DNA from: Aestuariibius violaceus
GTDB lineage: Bacteria > Pseudomonadota > Alphaproteobacteria > Rhodobacterales > Rhodobacteraceae
Direction: 5' to 3'
DNA length: 64,000 bases
NCBI RefSeq assembly: GCF_040779325.2
Contig: NZ_JBFONT020000002.1
Span: 372,001 to 436,000 of the forward strand
Position 1 is the stretch's first letter; every line of letters begins with the position of its first letter. The notes under the pieces were generated by a model. It was not told the origin of the DNA and ran no database searches. It was given only the letters and a program-made list of their open reading frames with translations. Of this stretch, positions 1 to 8,066 are shown one piece after another. A program made the position numbers and the translations under genes.

Positions 1-665
1 CCCCGACCTTCGACGCCGATTTCCTCGGCCACCGTGATCTGGATGTGATCGACGTAATGCTGATTCCAGAGCGGCTCGAACAGAACGTTTCCGAAGCGGA
101 CGGCCATCAGGTTCTGGACCGTCTCTTTGCCTAGATAGTGGTCGATCCGGTAGATCTGCCGCTCGTCGAAATGATCGGCCAGCGTCCGGTTCAATGCTCG
201 TGCGCTTTCCAGATCCCGCCCGAACGGCTTTTCGACCACGACCCGGCTATCGCGATCCGCGATGCCATGGGAATGCAGCCGCTCGGCCAGATCGCCAAAC
301 AGGCTTGGACCGACCGAGAAATAGAACGCCGTGATGACGTCCGAGCGGATCAGATCCTTCAGCTCGCCCCACCCCTTGTCGCCCTTGGCGTCGATCGCAA
401 TGTAATGCAGCTGATCGAGAAACGCGCTGAGCTTGTCTCGATCCACGTCAGCGACATGTTCCACGATCGCATCATGGGCGAGGTCGCAATAATCTCCGTC
501 GGAATAATCGCTGCGCGCCGCACCGATGATGCGGGCGCTTTCCGGCATCTGCCCGGCGACGTACCGACGAAACAGGCCGGGAAGGATCTTTCGCTGTGCA
601 AGGTCGCCGGTGCCGCCAAAGACGACGAGATCGAAATCCTCCACAGGGATGACGCGCGAAACCAT
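1..665 (-). CDS. zwf: Glucose-6-phosphate dehydrogenase, N-terminal part
   Basis: This enzyme oxidises glucose 6-phosphate to 6-phosphogluconolactone at the head of the oxidative pentose phosphate and Entner-Doudoroff routes. Only the first 221 residues are present; the gene runs off the left edge. The nucleotide-binding motif FGGTGDLAQRKILPGL is at residues 16-31, EKPFG at about 145 and RIDHYLGKE with the catalytic histidine at 173-181. The ATG at 665 gives the N-terminus MVSRVIPVEDFDLVVFGG, which fits the family. The gene is cut by the window edge, not broken. The upstream gap carries three strong palindromes. Confidence 0.96.
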   Translation of the reverse strand, partial: MVSRVIPVEDFDLVVFGGTGDLAQRKILPGLFRRYVAGQMPESARIIGAARSDYSDGDYCDLAHDAIVEHVADVDRDKLSAFLDQLHYIAIDAKGDKGWGELKDLIRSDVITAFYFSVGPSLFGDLAERLHSHGIADRDSRVVVEKPFGRDLESARALNRTLADHFDERQIYRIDHYLGKETVQNLMAVRFGNVLFEPLWNQHYVDHIQITVAEEIGVEGR

Positions 666-800
666 AATCCTGTGCCCTCGAACCGATTTTCGTTAGCGCA
701 AACATGCACATCTCTCGGACCGTGACCAGCCCGGTTCGGGAGTTTAGCGTCCAACCGACGGTTGGAAACGCCGAAAACGCACATACCGGGTAGCCAAGGG

Positions 801-878
801 CCAGATCCTTCTAGAAGGATCTGGGAAACAAATTCTTCTAGAAGAATTTGCCTGAGCAGAATTTTCTAGAAAATTCTG
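801..878. repeat. Three consecutive perfect CTAG-centred palindromes
   Basis: Three separate perfect palindromes lie in a row at 801-824 (24 nt), 829-850 (22 nt) and 857-878 (22 nt). Each has the core TTCTAGAA; their half-sites end in CCAGATCCTTCTAG, CAAATTCTTCTAG and CAGAATTTTCTAG, so the arms differ but symmetry is kept in all three. The centres are 27 and 28 bp apart. They sit between the stop of the HNH gene and the start of zwf, both on the minus strand. They could be transcript hairpins (terminator or stabiliser) or a dimer-binding array. Similar CTAG palindromes recur in roseobacter intergenic DNA as far as I recall, but I cannot assign a function. Confidence 0.9.
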
Positions 879-898
879 ACGCTTGGCCGGCTTTGGCC

Positions 899-1483
899 TC
901 AGCTCTCCAGTTCCGCATCCCAATAGAGGAAGTCGACCCAGGTTTCATGCAGATGGTTCGGCGGAAACTTCCGGCCGAGATTGCGCAACTGTTCCGCCCC
1001 CGGCTGCCTCGGCGGCTTGCGCAGGTTCATGCCGCACTGCATCAGGCTGCGCGAGCCCTTGCGCAGGTTGCACTTGGAGCATGCCGCGACGACGTTTTCC
1101 CAGCTGGTCACGCCGCCCCGGGCACGGGGGATGACATGGTCAAAGGTCAGATCGCCCTTCGCACCGCAATACTGGCAGCAGAATTCGTCCCGCAAAAAAA
1201 GATTGAAGCGCGTGAAGGCCACGCGCTTCTGAGGTTTGACGTAATCCTTGAGGACGACCACCGAAGGTATTCGGATCTCGGTCGAGGGACTTCGGACAAC
1301 CTCGTCATATTCCGCGACGATATCGACCCTGTCGAGCCAGGCAGCCTTGACCGCTTCCTGCCAGGGCCAGAGCGACAGCGGGTAGTAGGACAGCGGGCGG
1401 TAATCGGCATTGAGGACCAATGCCGGGTGCTGTTTCAGACTGCTTGGTGCACGGACAAAGCTTGTCCTGAAATCGCCGTCCAT
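899..1483 (-). CDS. HNH endonuclease family protein
   Basis: A 194-residue protein with a C-terminal HNH nuclease domain. The zinc-type cysteines are C103/C106 (CQYC) and C135/C138 (CSKC), and the core motif FDHVIPR lies at 114-120 with H116 the likely general base. The N-terminal half, with LVLNADYRPLSYYPLSLWPW, is typical of a conserved alphaproteobacterial family of about this length, which is why I chose the ATG at 1483 and not the longer reading frame back to 1678; AGAAG lies just upstream as a weak ribosome site. The cellular role of this family is not established. There is no methylase or other restriction partner nearby. Confidence 0.9.
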   Translation of the reverse strand: MDGDFRTSFVRAPSSLKQHPALVLNADYRPLSYYPLSLWPWQEAVKAAWLDRVDIVAEYDEVVRSPSTEIRIPSVVVLKDYVKPQKRVAFTRFNLFLRDEFCCQYCGAKGDLTFDHVIPRARGGVTSWENVVAACSKCNLRKGSRSLMQCGMNLRKPPRQPGAEQLRNLGRKFPPNHLHETWVDFLYWDAELES

Positions 1484-1693
1484 CTTTGCTTCTGCCGCCT
1501 CTGCTCGCCGGTTTGCGCCCGTGGGGCACATCTTTGCAGGGTGCCCTCGACCTTGACTATATCTGGCGGTTCGATTCGGGCAAGTGCCACAATATCTCGC
1601 GCCACTGCCTCTCGCCTTACAAGAGCTTGATGACGGATCGGTGACATTCGTCCGGGTGTCGGACCGACTTATCCACAACCGTGGCGGAGATCC

Positions 1694-2452
1694 TCAAGCG
1701 GCGTCGGCTGAGTGATGCGGTGTCGCAAGCACAAAGCGCGCACGCCCTGACGCCTTCGCCTCGTAAAGCGCCTTGTCAGCCTGCCGCATCACCTCTTCCA
1801 CAGCGAAACCGCGCTGCCATTCACAGGCCCCGATAGAGATCGTGACGGCGAACTCGGCCCCTGCTTCCTCTGCCGCAACTGCGACGCCATGGCTCAGCCG
1901 TTTTCCGATGGCGCCGGCCACATGAACGGGTGCCCCGGCCAGGTAGATTCCAAACTCTTCCCCGCCCAGGCGACCAACCACGTCTTCTTCGCGCGTGATG
2001 TCCCGCATCCGTCCGGCGACGGCCCTGAGGCAGGCATCTCCCGCAGCGTGCCCATAGGTATCATTCACGCCTTTGAAATGGTCGAGGTCGAGCATCAGCA
2101 GAACGCCGCATTCCCGCTCTGCCGCCGCCTCGACCTTTGCGAAGAAGGCGCGCCGGTTCGGCAGGCCGGTCAGCAGATCTATCTTGGCCATCTCATCATA
2201 CTGTCCGTTAAGCTGGGTGAGTCGCGAGATCAGCCAAAGCGAGAGCAGCGTGAACGGTGTCGCGACGATGGAGCCCACGATCAGATTGGCCTTCACCGTC
2301 CCGGCCCAACCGCCGCTGACGGCATATTCGACGCCGAGATTGGACAGGTTCACCAGGACCAACCAGAAGACCGGCTTCCAGACCCACTGAAAGGCCGTCT
2401 TGGGCGCAATTGCCGTGATAAGGCGCATCATCGGACGGGTCCGCTGTTCCAC
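1694..2452 (-). CDS. Membrane diguanylate cyclase (GGDEF)
   Basis: A 252-residue protein predicted to make cyclic di-GMP. Two hydrophobic segments (about 25-40 and 54-76) anchor it in the inner membrane, followed by a GGDEF domain from about 88. The catalytic signature is GGEEF at 163-167, with LDLDHFKGVNDTYGH at 121-135. An RxxD inhibitory site (REED, 154-157) lies five residues before GGEEF, so product inhibition is likely. No EAL domain is present. The GTG at 2452 has AGGAGG just upstream; ATG codons at 2431 and 2428 are alternatives. The signal sensed is unknown. Confidence 0.92.
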   Translation of the reverse strand: MEQRTRPMMRLITAIAPKTAFQWVWKPVFWLVLVNLSNLGVEYAVSGGWAGTVKANLIVGSIVATPFTLLSLWLISRLTQLNGQYDEMAKIDLLTGLPNRRAFFAKVEAAAERECGVLLMLDLDHFKGVNDTYGHAAGDACLRAVAGRMRDITREEDVVGRLGGEEFGIYLAGAPVHVAGAIGKRLSHGVAVAAEEAGAEFAVTISIGACEWQRGFAVEEVMRQADKALYEAKASGRARFVLATPHHSADAA

Positions 2453-2498
2453 ACCCCTCCTGCCTAGAGCGGAACTCCTACCAAAAGGTTAATGAAAC

Positions 2499-3167
2499 CT
2501 AACCGTAGCCGAGCCGGTCGCGCATGAAGGCCAAGGCGACGTTCAGACCATCCGGCGCGATGCCGTGCCCTGTCCCCTTCATGATATGGGCATAGACGTC
2601 GCTCCATCCCGCCTGCTGCAGTGCCTCTGCCGCCTGCGGCAAGGCAGCGGGCGGCACCACATCGTCCATGTCCCCGTGGACCAGCAGCACGGGCGGGCGG
2701 ACCTGCACCTCGTCCGCCAGCAGTTCCGGATCCAGCAGCCGCCCGGAAAAGGCAGCGATCCCGGCAACGGCATCCTCGCGCCTGGGGGCCACGTGCAGGC
2801 TCATCATTGTCCCCTGGCTGAACCCGAACAGCAGCACCTGCTCGGCCAGAAGGTCATGTTCGATCATCAGCCCGTCGAGGAATGCGTTCAGGTCCTCCGC
2901 CGCTCGCATCATGCCCGCGCGGCTGGCCTCTTCCGACGAGCCGTCGATCCAGGGGATCGGGAACCACTGAAACCCCATCGGCGCCCCTGCACAGGCCTCC
3001 GGTGCATCGGGGGCAACGAAGGCTGTGTCGGGCAAATGCTCCCCGAGCGGATCGGCCAGGCCCAACAGGTCCGCCCCATTGGCCCCATAACCGTGCAGAA
3101 ACACCACGATGGAGCGCATGTCGCCCGAAACAGGGCCCTTCATCTCAGCCTCAAGACCCCGTGTCAC
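2499..3167 (-). CDS. Alpha/beta hydrolase, phospholipase/carboxylesterase family
   Basis: A 222-residue soluble serine esterase. The oxyanion region LHGYGANG is at about 24-31, the nucleophile is S117 in GFSQG, the acid is D168 in HGDMDDVVP and the base H201 in GTGHG. This matches the small bacterial carboxylesterase/phospholipase family in length and motif order. I chose GTG at 3167 because it overlaps the stop of the upstream glycosylase as GTGA, implying translational coupling; ATG at 3143 is an alternative. It is the last gene of the minus-strand cbiD-cobK-alkA run. The substrate is unknown. Confidence 0.9.
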   Translation of the reverse strand: MTRGLEAEMKGPVSGDMRSIVVFLHGYGANGADLLGLADPLGEHLPDTAFVAPDAPEACAGAPMGFQWFPIPWIDGSSEEASRAGMMRAAEDLNAFLDGLMIEHDLLAEQVLLFGFSQGTMMSLHVAPRREDAVAGIAAFSGRLLDPELLADEVQVRPPVLLVHGDMDDVVPPAALPQAAEALQQAGWSDVYAHIMKGTGHGIAPDGLNVALAFMRDRLGYG

Positions 3168-3847
3168 CGAATGCCCTCTCGCGATTTCTCCCGCGCGTAG
3201 TAGGCCCAGAGCAGCCGCGCCGCAACCGACCGCCACGGGCTCCATGCCTCGGCGATCTGGCGCAAATCCCGCTCCTTCGGCCGCTCCGGCAGGTCGAGGA
3301 TCAGCCGCGCCCCCTCCTGCAGGGCCAAATCGCCGGGGGCAAACACGTCAGCCCGCCCGAGTGAGAACATGGCGTAGATCTCCGCCGTCCAGATGCCGAT
3401 CCCCGGCACGTCTGTCAGCGTCGCGATGACCTCCTCCGTCGGTGCCTCCCTCAAGCCACCGAAATCGATCCGTGCTTCGGCGAGCGCCCGGGCATAGCGG
3501 ATCTTCTGCCGACTCAGCCCCGCCGCCCTAAGATCGTCGTCCGAGGCCCACATAATCTTGCGCGGGCCCGTTAGCCGCGCGTCCTTGAGCCGCTTCCAGA
3601 TCGCATTCGCCGCCGCGACCGAGACCTGCTGTGAGACGATCGCGGAAAGAAGCTGCGCGAACCCGTCCGGCCGCCGTCGCAGGGGCAGCTGACCACAGGT
3701 CGCAAAGGCCGGGACGAGGCGCGGATCGGCAGCGGCGAGATACGCGGCGCCGTCCGCCACGCAATCGGGCGAGACGATGATCCGGCCCACGCCGGGCGGC
3801 CCGTCAAAGCACACCGACGCGGCATCGTTCAAAGCGTCGTCAGCCAT
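3164..3847 (-). CDS. DNA-3-methyladenine glycosylase, AlkA-type HhH-GPD
   Basis: A 227-residue base-excision repair glycosylase that removes alkylated purines. The central helix-hairpin-helix reads DVPGIGIWTAEIYAMF, followed by FAPGDLAL with the catalytic aspartate. AIVSQQVSVAAANAIW is the usual N-terminal helix of the domain. It lacks the extra N-terminal domain of E. coli AlkA, as is common in short bacterial forms. The start overlaps the end of cobK by 19 bp, and its stop is coupled to the esterase start, so this repair gene is co-transcribed with corrin synthesis genes. Confidence 0.92.
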   Translation of the reverse strand: MADDALNDAASVCFDGPPGVGRIIVSPDCVADGAAYLAAADPRLVPAFATCGQLPLRRRPDGFAQLLSAIVSQQVSVAAANAIWKRLKDARLTGPRKIMWASDDDLRAAGLSRQKIRYARALAEARIDFGGLREAPTEEVIATLTDVPGIGIWTAEIYAMFSLGRADVFAPGDLALQEGARLILDLPERPKERDLRQIAEAWSPWRSVAARLLWAYYAREKSREGIR

Positions 3848-4557
3848 GCCATCGCCTCCTCAACGGTCTCCATCTTCGCTCCCGGCGGCTGCGGTGGCCG
3901 CGCGATCATCGCCACCGGTATCTCCAAGAGTTTTGCCGCGTCCAGCTTCGACCGGCTGGGCGCGCCGCCCGCATTCTTCACCACCAGCCAATCGACCCCA
4001 AGGTCACGAAACAGCGCCACCTCGTCCTCGACCGAAAACGGAGGCCGCCCCACCAGAAACCGCCCGCCGGGAAAGGGAAACGGACCGTCCGGTGGATCGA
4101 TCTGCCGGGCGATCACGTCGCAATCCTTCAGCCCGGCAAAACGTTCCAGCGTCTGCCGTCCGGTCGCAAGAAACACCGTTGCACCGCTCGGGATCAGGCC
4201 TACGACGTCCTCTTCGCGGTCGACTTCCCGCCAATTGTCCCCCCGCCCCGCTTGCCAGGCGGGCCGCAGAAGCTGGAGATACGGTACCCCCAGATCACCG
4301 CAGACCCGCTGGCTCCGCGCCGAAATCCGGTGCGCGAAGGGGTGCGTGGCGTCCACCACTGCGCCGATCCCTTCGTTCCGCACGTAGTCCGCAAACCCCT
4401 CCGCCCCGCCAAAGCCGCCAACCCGCGCCGGCAGGTCCGGCATTGCTGGCCGCCGGACGGCACCCGCGAGGGAGGCAACACCATTGATTTCGGCGGCCGC
4501 CATCTGCGCCGCCAGTTCCCGCGCCTCTGCCGTGCCAGCGAGGAGCAAAACCTTCAT
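3829..4557 (-). CDS. cobK: Precorrin-6A reductase
   Basis: A 242-residue NADPH-dependent reductase that reduces the corrin macrocycle at the (cobalt-)precorrin-6A step of cobalamin synthesis. The N-terminus MKVLLLAGTAEARELA is the family nucleotide-binding signature; DATHPFAHRIS (about 70) and KNAGG (about 194) are conserved. It overlaps cbiD by ATGA (4554-4557), so the two are translationally coupled and act in neighbouring steps. The family is also called CbiJ. Confidence 0.95.
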   Translation of the reverse strand: MKVLLLAGTAEARELAAQMAAAEINGVASLAGAVRRPAMPDLPARVGGFGGAEGFADYVRNEGIGAVVDATHPFAHRISARSQRVCGDLGVPYLQLLRPAWQAGRGDNWREVDREEDVVGLIPSGATVFLATGRQTLERFAGLKDCDVIARQIDPPDGPFPFPGGRFLVGRPPFSVEDEVALFRDLGVDWLVVKNAGGAPSRSKLDAAKLLEIPVAMIARPPQPPGAKMETVEEAMAWLTTL

Positions 4558-5597
4558 CCGGCGCGCCCCACGATCTGCCCTGCTCGGTCGACGATCACCA
4601 CATCCGTGGCGATCTCAGCTCCCAGCATCCGGCGCACCTGCGTCAGAGCGTCCGCGGCCACCCGCTCCGCCATCACAGGCCCGGCGATCTCCAACGCCTC
4701 CAGCGCCGTATTCGCCTTCGCGACCTCACCGGCCCCGGCCAACTCCGCCAACCGCCCGAAATCCACCTGGCTCCGCCCCGAATGCAGGTCCGAGGCTCCC
4801 TGCGCGAGCTTCGTCATCTTCCCGATGCCGCCGCCCACAGTCAGCCGCTCCACTGGATGCCGCCGCAGATACTTGATCATCCCGCCCACGAAATCGCCCA
4901 TATCCAGCATCGCGTGATCCGGCAGCCCGTAGAGCGCTTGCACCGCCGCTTCACTCGTTGCCCCGGTGCATCCAGCGACGTGGCGCAATCCGTCTGCGCG
5001 GGCGACATCGATCCCCCGATGGATCGAGGCAATCCACGCCGCACAGGAAAACGGCCGCACTATCCCTGTCGTCCCAAGGATCGAGATCCCGCCCTCGATC
5101 CCCAGCCGCGGGTTCCACGTTTTCGCGGCCAGTTCCCGCCCGCCGGGCACCCGCACCATGATCTCGACGCCCGCTTCGCGCCCGTACCGCGTCGCTTGCT
5201 CTTCCACGACGGCGCACATCATCTCCCGCGGTACCGGATTGATCGCCGGCTCCCCGACCCCGATGGGCAAGCCAGCCTTCGTCACCGTACCAACGCCGTC
5301 TCCGGCCCGAAACGTCACGCCACCGCATGCCTCTCGCACCCGCGCGATCACCAGCGCCCCATGGGTCACGTCCGGATCGTCGCCCGCATCCTTGACCACG
5401 CCGGCCTCGGCCCAGCCGTCGCCAGCTTCGCTCCAGGCCAAGGAAAAGACCGGCAGTTCGCCCTTCGGCAGCACGATCACGACCTCCGCCGGAAAGGTCC
5501 CACCCCACAGCCGGTCGAGTGCCGCCTTGACGGCAGCTGTCGCGCACGCGCCCGTGGTCCATCCCCGGCGCAGCTCTCCCTCGGGCTTGCGGCTCAT
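4554..5597 (-). CDS. cbiD: Cobalt-precorrin-5B C1-methyltransferase
   Basis: A 347-residue enzyme that methylates C1 of the corrin ring with SAM. The N-terminal signature LRRGWTTGACATAAVKAAL is diagnostic for CbiD. Later GTTGIVRPFS and VGGGIGKMTKLAQG are conserved. CbiD is best known from the cobalt-early (anaerobic) route, while neighbouring CobK and CobA names come from the aerobic route; mixed sets are known in Rhodobacterales. It is divergent from cobA with an 80-bp gap. I see no cobalamin riboswitch in that gap. Confidence 0.95.
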   Translation of the reverse strand: MSRKPEGELRRGWTTGACATAAVKAALDRLWGGTFPAEVVIVLPKGELPVFSLAWSEAGDGWAEAGVVKDAGDDPDVTHGALVIARVREACGGVTFRAGDGVGTVTKAGLPIGVGEPAINPVPREMMCAVVEEQATRYGREAGVEIMVRVPGGRELAAKTWNPRLGIEGGISILGTTGIVRPFSCAAWIASIHRGIDVARADGLRHVAGCTGATSEAAVQALYGLPDHAMLDMGDFVGGMIKYLRRHPVERLTVGGGIGKMTKLAQGASDLHSGRSQVDFGRLAELAGAGEVAKANTALEALEIAGPVMAERVAADALTQVRRMLGAEIATDVVIVDRAGQIVGRAG

Positions 5598-5677
5598 GGG
5601 CGGCGACTATAGGGCCGCAGCTCGCTCCTGCAATCGTCCCTATTCCCACAAGCGCACACCGTTGTCATAACGCTGTC

Positions 5678-6523
5678 ATGACCGACTCGCTGCCCGACCA
5701 TAGCTGGCCTACGCTCGACCCCGGATGGGTCTGGCTCTGCGGTGCCGGTCCGGGCGATCCGGGCCTCCTGACGCTGCACGCCCTCAACGCCCTCCGCCAG
5801 GCTGATACGGTGATCTACGACGCCCTAGTCGAGCCCGCTATCCTTGAGTGGGCGCCCCAGGCCGAGCACATTTACGCCGGCAAGCGCGGCGGCAAGCCCT
5901 CGCCGAAGCAACGCGACATCTCGCTCCGCCTCATCGACCTCGCCCGCGCCGGCAAGCGCGTTCTGCGCCTCAAAGGTGGCGACCCTTTCGTCTTCGGCCG
6001 CGGCGGGGAGGAGGCGCAGACCCTTGTCCAACACGGCATCCCGATCCGTATCATCCCGGGCATCTCCGCGGGGATCGGCGGTCTGGCTTACGCGGGCATC
6101 CCCGTCACCCATCGTGACATTAACCAGTCCGTCACGTTTATCACTGGCCACGACCAGTCCGGCGAAACCCCCTCCTCGCTCGACTGGCAAGCGATCGCGA
6201 AAGGCGCCGAAACTCTCGTGATCTATATGGGGATGAAGCACATCGCTCGGATCACTACCGATCTGATCGCCGCGGGCCGCCCCCTGTCCGAGCCTGTCGC
6301 TGTGGTCACAACGGCCACCACCGACACCCAGCAGGTGCTCGAAACCACGCTCGCCGAAGCCCCCGCAGCAATCGCCGAGGCCGCTCTCGAGCCGCCCGCC
6401 ATCATCTGCATCGGCCGCGCCGTTCTGATGCGCCAGGTCCTCGACTGGCAGGCGATGCTGGCAGGCCACCCGCCTCGCAGTACCGACCCGCTGGGCCGGG
6501 GCTGTCCCGCCGAAAGCGCGTGA
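5678..6523 (+). CDS. cobA: Uroporphyrinogen-III C-methyltransferase
   Basis: A 281-residue SAM-dependent enzyme that converts uroporphyrinogen III to precorrin-2, the branch point to corrin and siroheme. The motif LCGAGPGDPGLLTLHAL (about 19-35) binds SAM; LRLKGGDPFVFGRGGEE (about 98) and VTFITGH are conserved. It has no CysG-like oxidase/chelatase domain, so another enzyme must complete siroheme. The C-terminus (after about 265) is variable. A strong GC hairpin follows the stop at 6557-6573. Confidence 0.95.
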   Translation: MTDSLPDHSWPTLDPGWVWLCGAGPGDPGLLTLHALNALRQADTVIYDALVEPAILEWAPQAEHIYAGKRGGKPSPKQRDISLRLIDLARAGKRVLRLKGGDPFVFGRGGEEAQTLVQHGIPIRIIPGISAGIGGLAYAGIPVTHRDINQSVTFITGHDQSGETPSSLDWQAIAKGAETLVIYMGMKHIARITTDLIAAGRPLSEPVAVVTTATTDTQQVLETTLAEAPAAIAEAALEPPAIICIGRAVLMRQVLDWQAMLAGHPPRSTDPLGRGCPAESA

Positions 6524-6556
6524 TCCAACCCACAGCGCCAGCGTCTGCCGAAAGGA

Positions 6557-6573
6557 CCGGGGCGTTGCCCCGG
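6557..6573. terminator. GC hairpin after cobA
   Basis: CCGGGGC-GTT-GCCCCGG is a perfect 7-bp stem with a 3-nt loop, 34 nt after the cobA stop. No T-run follows at once, so it may be a partial terminator or the first part of the extragenic repeat beside it. Confidence 0.6.
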
Positions 6574-6580
6574 ACCCCAG

Positions 6581-6648
6581 AGTATTTTGGGCCAGATGAA
6601 GTGCAAATGAGCTCCCTTCATCTGGCTTCAAATACTCCCGCCGGAGGC
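6581..6648. repeat. Extragenic inverted repeat between cobA and cobB
   Basis: Arms at 6581-6601 and 6616-6636 pair over 21 positions with three central mismatches and a 14-nt loop; both arms carry the words AGTATTT and GCCAGATGAAG in opposite orientation. The right part, read on the minus strand, continues as GCCTCCGGCGGG before the AGTATTTG word. The same word occurs again at 10131-10150 in another gap. It looks like a dispersed non-coding repeat of this lineage; an RNA hairpin or mRNA-stability role is possible. Confidence 0.75.
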
Positions 6649-6748
6649 ACCCGCCAATGCGCGAACCATCCCCGCTGGACAAGATGATGCGACCACTAAG
6701 CCAGCCACGTCCCGCCCGCCGCAGGCGGCGCTCCGCAGGAGCGCTCTG

Positions 6749-8026
6749 ATGCCGGGTCTCATCCTCGCCGCGCCGGCCTCAGGTAGTGGCAAGACTACCG
6801 TCACCCTCGGCCTCCTCCGCGCCCTGTCGCGGCAAGGTATTCCTGTTGCCGCGGCCAAATCTGGCCCCGACTATATCGATCCGCGCTTTCACGAAGCCGC
6901 TTGCGGCCGCCCCTGCCTCAACCTCGATGCCTGGGCGATGAGCGAGGCGCGCATCCGCTCCCTCGCCACCACGGAAAGTCTGCTCCTGATCGAGGGCGCG
7001 ATGGGCCTCTTCGACGGCGCCCCGCCCCATGGCAAGGGAGCGACAGCGGACCTCGCTCGAATGCTGGACCTGCCCGTGGTTCTCGTGATCGACGCCGCCC
7101 GCATGGCGCAGTCCATTGCGCCGCTCGTGGCCGGATTTGCAGCCCACGACCCCGCCGTCCGCATCGCGGGCGTTATCCTGAACCGCATCGGCAGCGACAG
7201 GCACGAGCGGATCTTGCACACGGCGCTCACTCCCCTCGGCATCCCGGTCCTCGGCGCCTTGCCCCGCGATGATGCACTCGCCCTACCCTCCCGCCACCTG
7301 GGCCTCGTCCAAGCAGGGGAGCGCGCCGATCTCGAGAGCTTTCTAGATGATGTGGCTGACCGGATCTCGGCGGCGATTGACCTCGATGCCCTTCGCGCGC
7401 TCGCCGCGCCTATTGAAGGAGCGAGCCTCTTCCGATCGCATCTCGAGAGAAATGCCCTGAAGGGTCGCCGCATCGCCATCGCCCGCGATGTGGCCTTCGC
7501 CTTCACCTATCAACACCAGCTTGCGCTTCAGCGCGACGCCGGGGTCGAGCACCTCTTCTTCTCCCCCCTCGCCGACGACCCCGTGCCCGAGGCTGACGAG
7601 ATCGTCCTCCCCGGCGGTTACCCGGAGCTCCACGCCGCCCGCCTCGCCGCCGCCTCGCGCTTTCTCGACAGCCTGCGGGAGGCCGCGCGCACCACCGACA
7701 TCTACGGCGAGTGCGGCGGTTACATGGTACTCGGCGAGAGCCTCACCGATGCCGATGGGATGCGGCACAAGATGGCTGGGCTGCTTGGCCTCGAAACCAG
7801 TTTCGCCACACGCAAACTCCATCTCGGCTACCGTACCCTCCGCGCGCGCGGAGGTGCCTTAAAGGGCTTCTACAAAGGCCATGAGTTCCACTATGCCACC
7901 ACGCTCCGCGCCGAAGGTGCGCCCCTCTTCGAAGCCTGGGACGCGGAAGGCATCGAACTGCCGCCCATGGGGCTGACCGACGGCCGCGTCTCCGGCTCCT
8001 TCGCCCATATCATCGACACCGCCTGA
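6749..8026 (+). CDS. cobB: Cobyrinate/hydrogenobyrinate a,c-diamide synthase
   Basis: A 425-residue ATP-dependent glutamine amidotransferase that amidates the a and c side chains of the corrin ring. The N-terminal P-loop-like motif is APASGSGKTTVTLGLL (about 8-23). The C-terminal class I amidotransferase domain has the nucleophile in YGECGGYMVLGE (about 318) and LPGGYPEL (about 288). Length and domain order match CobB/CbiA. It lies downstream of cobA on the same strand, separated by the repeat region. Confidence 0.95.
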   Translation: MPGLILAAPASGSGKTTVTLGLLRALSRQGIPVAAAKSGPDYIDPRFHEAACGRPCLNLDAWAMSEARIRSLATTESLLLIEGAMGLFDGAPPHGKGATADLARMLDLPVVLVIDAARMAQSIAPLVAGFAAHDPAVRIAGVILNRIGSDRHERILHTALTPLGIPVLGALPRDDALALPSRHLGLVQAGERADLESFLDDVADRISAAIDLDALRALAAPIEGASLFRSHLERNALKGRRIAIARDVAFAFTYQHQLALQRDAGVEHLFFSPLADDPVPEADEIVLPGGYPELHAARLAAASRFLDSLREAARTTDIYGECGGYMVLGESLTDADGMRHKMAGLLGLETSFATRKLHLGYRTLRARGGALKGFYKGHEFHYATTLRAEGAPLFEAWDAEGIELPPMGLTDGRVSGSFAHIIDTA

Positions 8027-8066
8027 CGGTCTTGCCCTGCCCTGCACTCAGGCGTAACCCGTCCCC

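Noticed and set aside
848..1630. 260-codon plus-strand ORF opposite the HNH gene
   Set aside because: The opposite strand has clear HNH motifs and family length; this is a GC-rich antisense shadow.
5598..6748. Possible cobalamin riboswitch in the cob region gaps
   Set aside because: I looked for the B12-box and associated stems in both gaps and did not find them; the 6524-6748 gap is explained by hairpin repeats.
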